Of a stretch of 64,000 nucleotides of DNA, positions 63,763-64,000 are shown one piece after another (position 1 is the first letter of the stretch; every line of letters starts with the position of its first letter). The notes below the pieces were generated by a model. It did no database searches. It was not told where the DNA came from and saw nothing but the letters and a program-made list of their open reading frames with translations. The position numbers were made by a program, and so were the translations under genes. The DNA is from Nocardioides luteus (GTDB taxonomy: Bacteria > Actinomycetota > Actinomycetes > Propionibacteriales > Nocardioidaceae): contig NZ_JADOVJ010000001.1 of assembly GCF_015752315.1 (NCBI RefSeq), positions 3,588,501 through 3,652,500 of the forward strand, in the 5' to 3' direction.

Positions 63763-64000
63763 TCACTTCCTCGCCGCGGACACGTCCACCCCGGCCGCCT
63801 CGAGGATCGGGATGTGCTGGGCGAGCGGGATCACCTGGCCGGTGACGACGTTGCTCTCGTCCCACCCGATGGAGGTCGGTACGCCGACGAGCTCGCCGTC
63901 GTCGTTGACCGCGGCGCCACCGGAGTTGCCGCTGGAGATCCGGGCGGTGACGTCGAAGACGGCCCGCTCCTCCCCCTCGAAGGAGAGGATGGTCGCCACG
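63763..64000 (-). CDS. Trypsin-like serine protease (HtrA-type), C-terminal part, cut by window edge
   Basis: These last 79 codons contain the nucleophile motif ISSGNSGGAAVNDDGELVG and VVTGQVIPLAQHIPIL, as in the end of S1C/HtrA-like proteases. The His and Asp of the triad lie beyond the right edge. No PDZ domain follows, so it is a short form. It may be secreted; the signal peptide is not visible. Confidence 0.75.
   Translation of the reverse strand, partial: VATILSFEGEERAVFDVTARISSGNSGGAAVNDDGELVGVPTSIGWDESNVVTGQVIPLAQHIPILEAAGVDVSAARK

Overview
The window is a piece of the main chromosome of a high-GC Gram-positive actinobacterium. Protein sequences and gene order point to the Nocardioidaceae (Nocardioides-like). 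That family-level call comes from recalled similarity and was not searched. GC-rich codon use, frequent GTG starts, 4-base ATGA/GTGA overlaps, a short NusA, an alanine-rich rpsB tail and DUF448/DUF2469/DUF4439 genes all fit. No rRNA, tRNA, prophage, insertion sequence or CRISPR array was seen.

The backbone is the actinobacterial translation, isoprenoid and cell-division block, read mostly on the minus strand (transcribed right to left). It runs rpsP-khpA-rimM-trmD, rplS-lepB-rnhB-DUF2469, yraN-comM-dprA-xerC, rpsB-tsf, pyrH-frr-cdsA, rlmN, dxr-rseP-ispG, a GNAT gene, proS, and rimP-nusA-ylxR-infB-rbfA-truB (truB cut by the left edge). The order matches, as I remember it, the Rv2837c-Rv2909c stretch of Mycobacterium tuberculosis.

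Accessory genes are inserted between these blocks. (1) 6.9-9.9 kb: a Tat-type lipoprotein and a DUF4439 ferritin-like gene, a HAD protein and a CoA-transferase. (2) 11.9-13.9 kb: two tandem paralogous secreted proteins. (3) 14.8-19.2 kb: a NACHT-type STAND NTPase with an N-terminal HTH-like domain, overlapping an SDR gene, with two small membrane-protein genes divergent from it. (4) 23-41 kb: the largest accessory block. It holds an acyltransferase-SGNH protein and an amine/polyamine-type catabolic cluster (aldehyde dehydrogenase, class III aminotransferase, amidase plus TetR, two FAD amine oxidases around an AsnC/Lrp regulator). It also holds a membrane-anchored propeller, a RIO1-like kinase, a TetR/SDR pair, a LOG-family protein and a GT4 glycosyltransferase. 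(5) 56.2-58.8 kb: a Fic protein and an ammonium transporter with a GlnR-like box. The right edge has VanW-like, amidohydrolase and serine-protease genes.

The most unusual signals are in the DNA between genes. Six palindromes at an exact 32-bp period fill the infB-rbfA gap. A composite repeat (long perfect palindrome plus a 21-bp unit) occurs beside both proS and xerC. A 39-bp element, 32/39 identical, lies in the same orientation upstream of the M23 peptidase and of yraN-comM-dprA-xerC. A nested 47-bp palindrome overlaps the apparent leaderless promoter of an SDR gene beside tetR. A pair of TTGCA-N6-TGCAA palindromes sits where no gene starts. Among proteins, the TrmD-acetyltransferase fusion and the HTH-NACHT/SDR locus deserve most attention.
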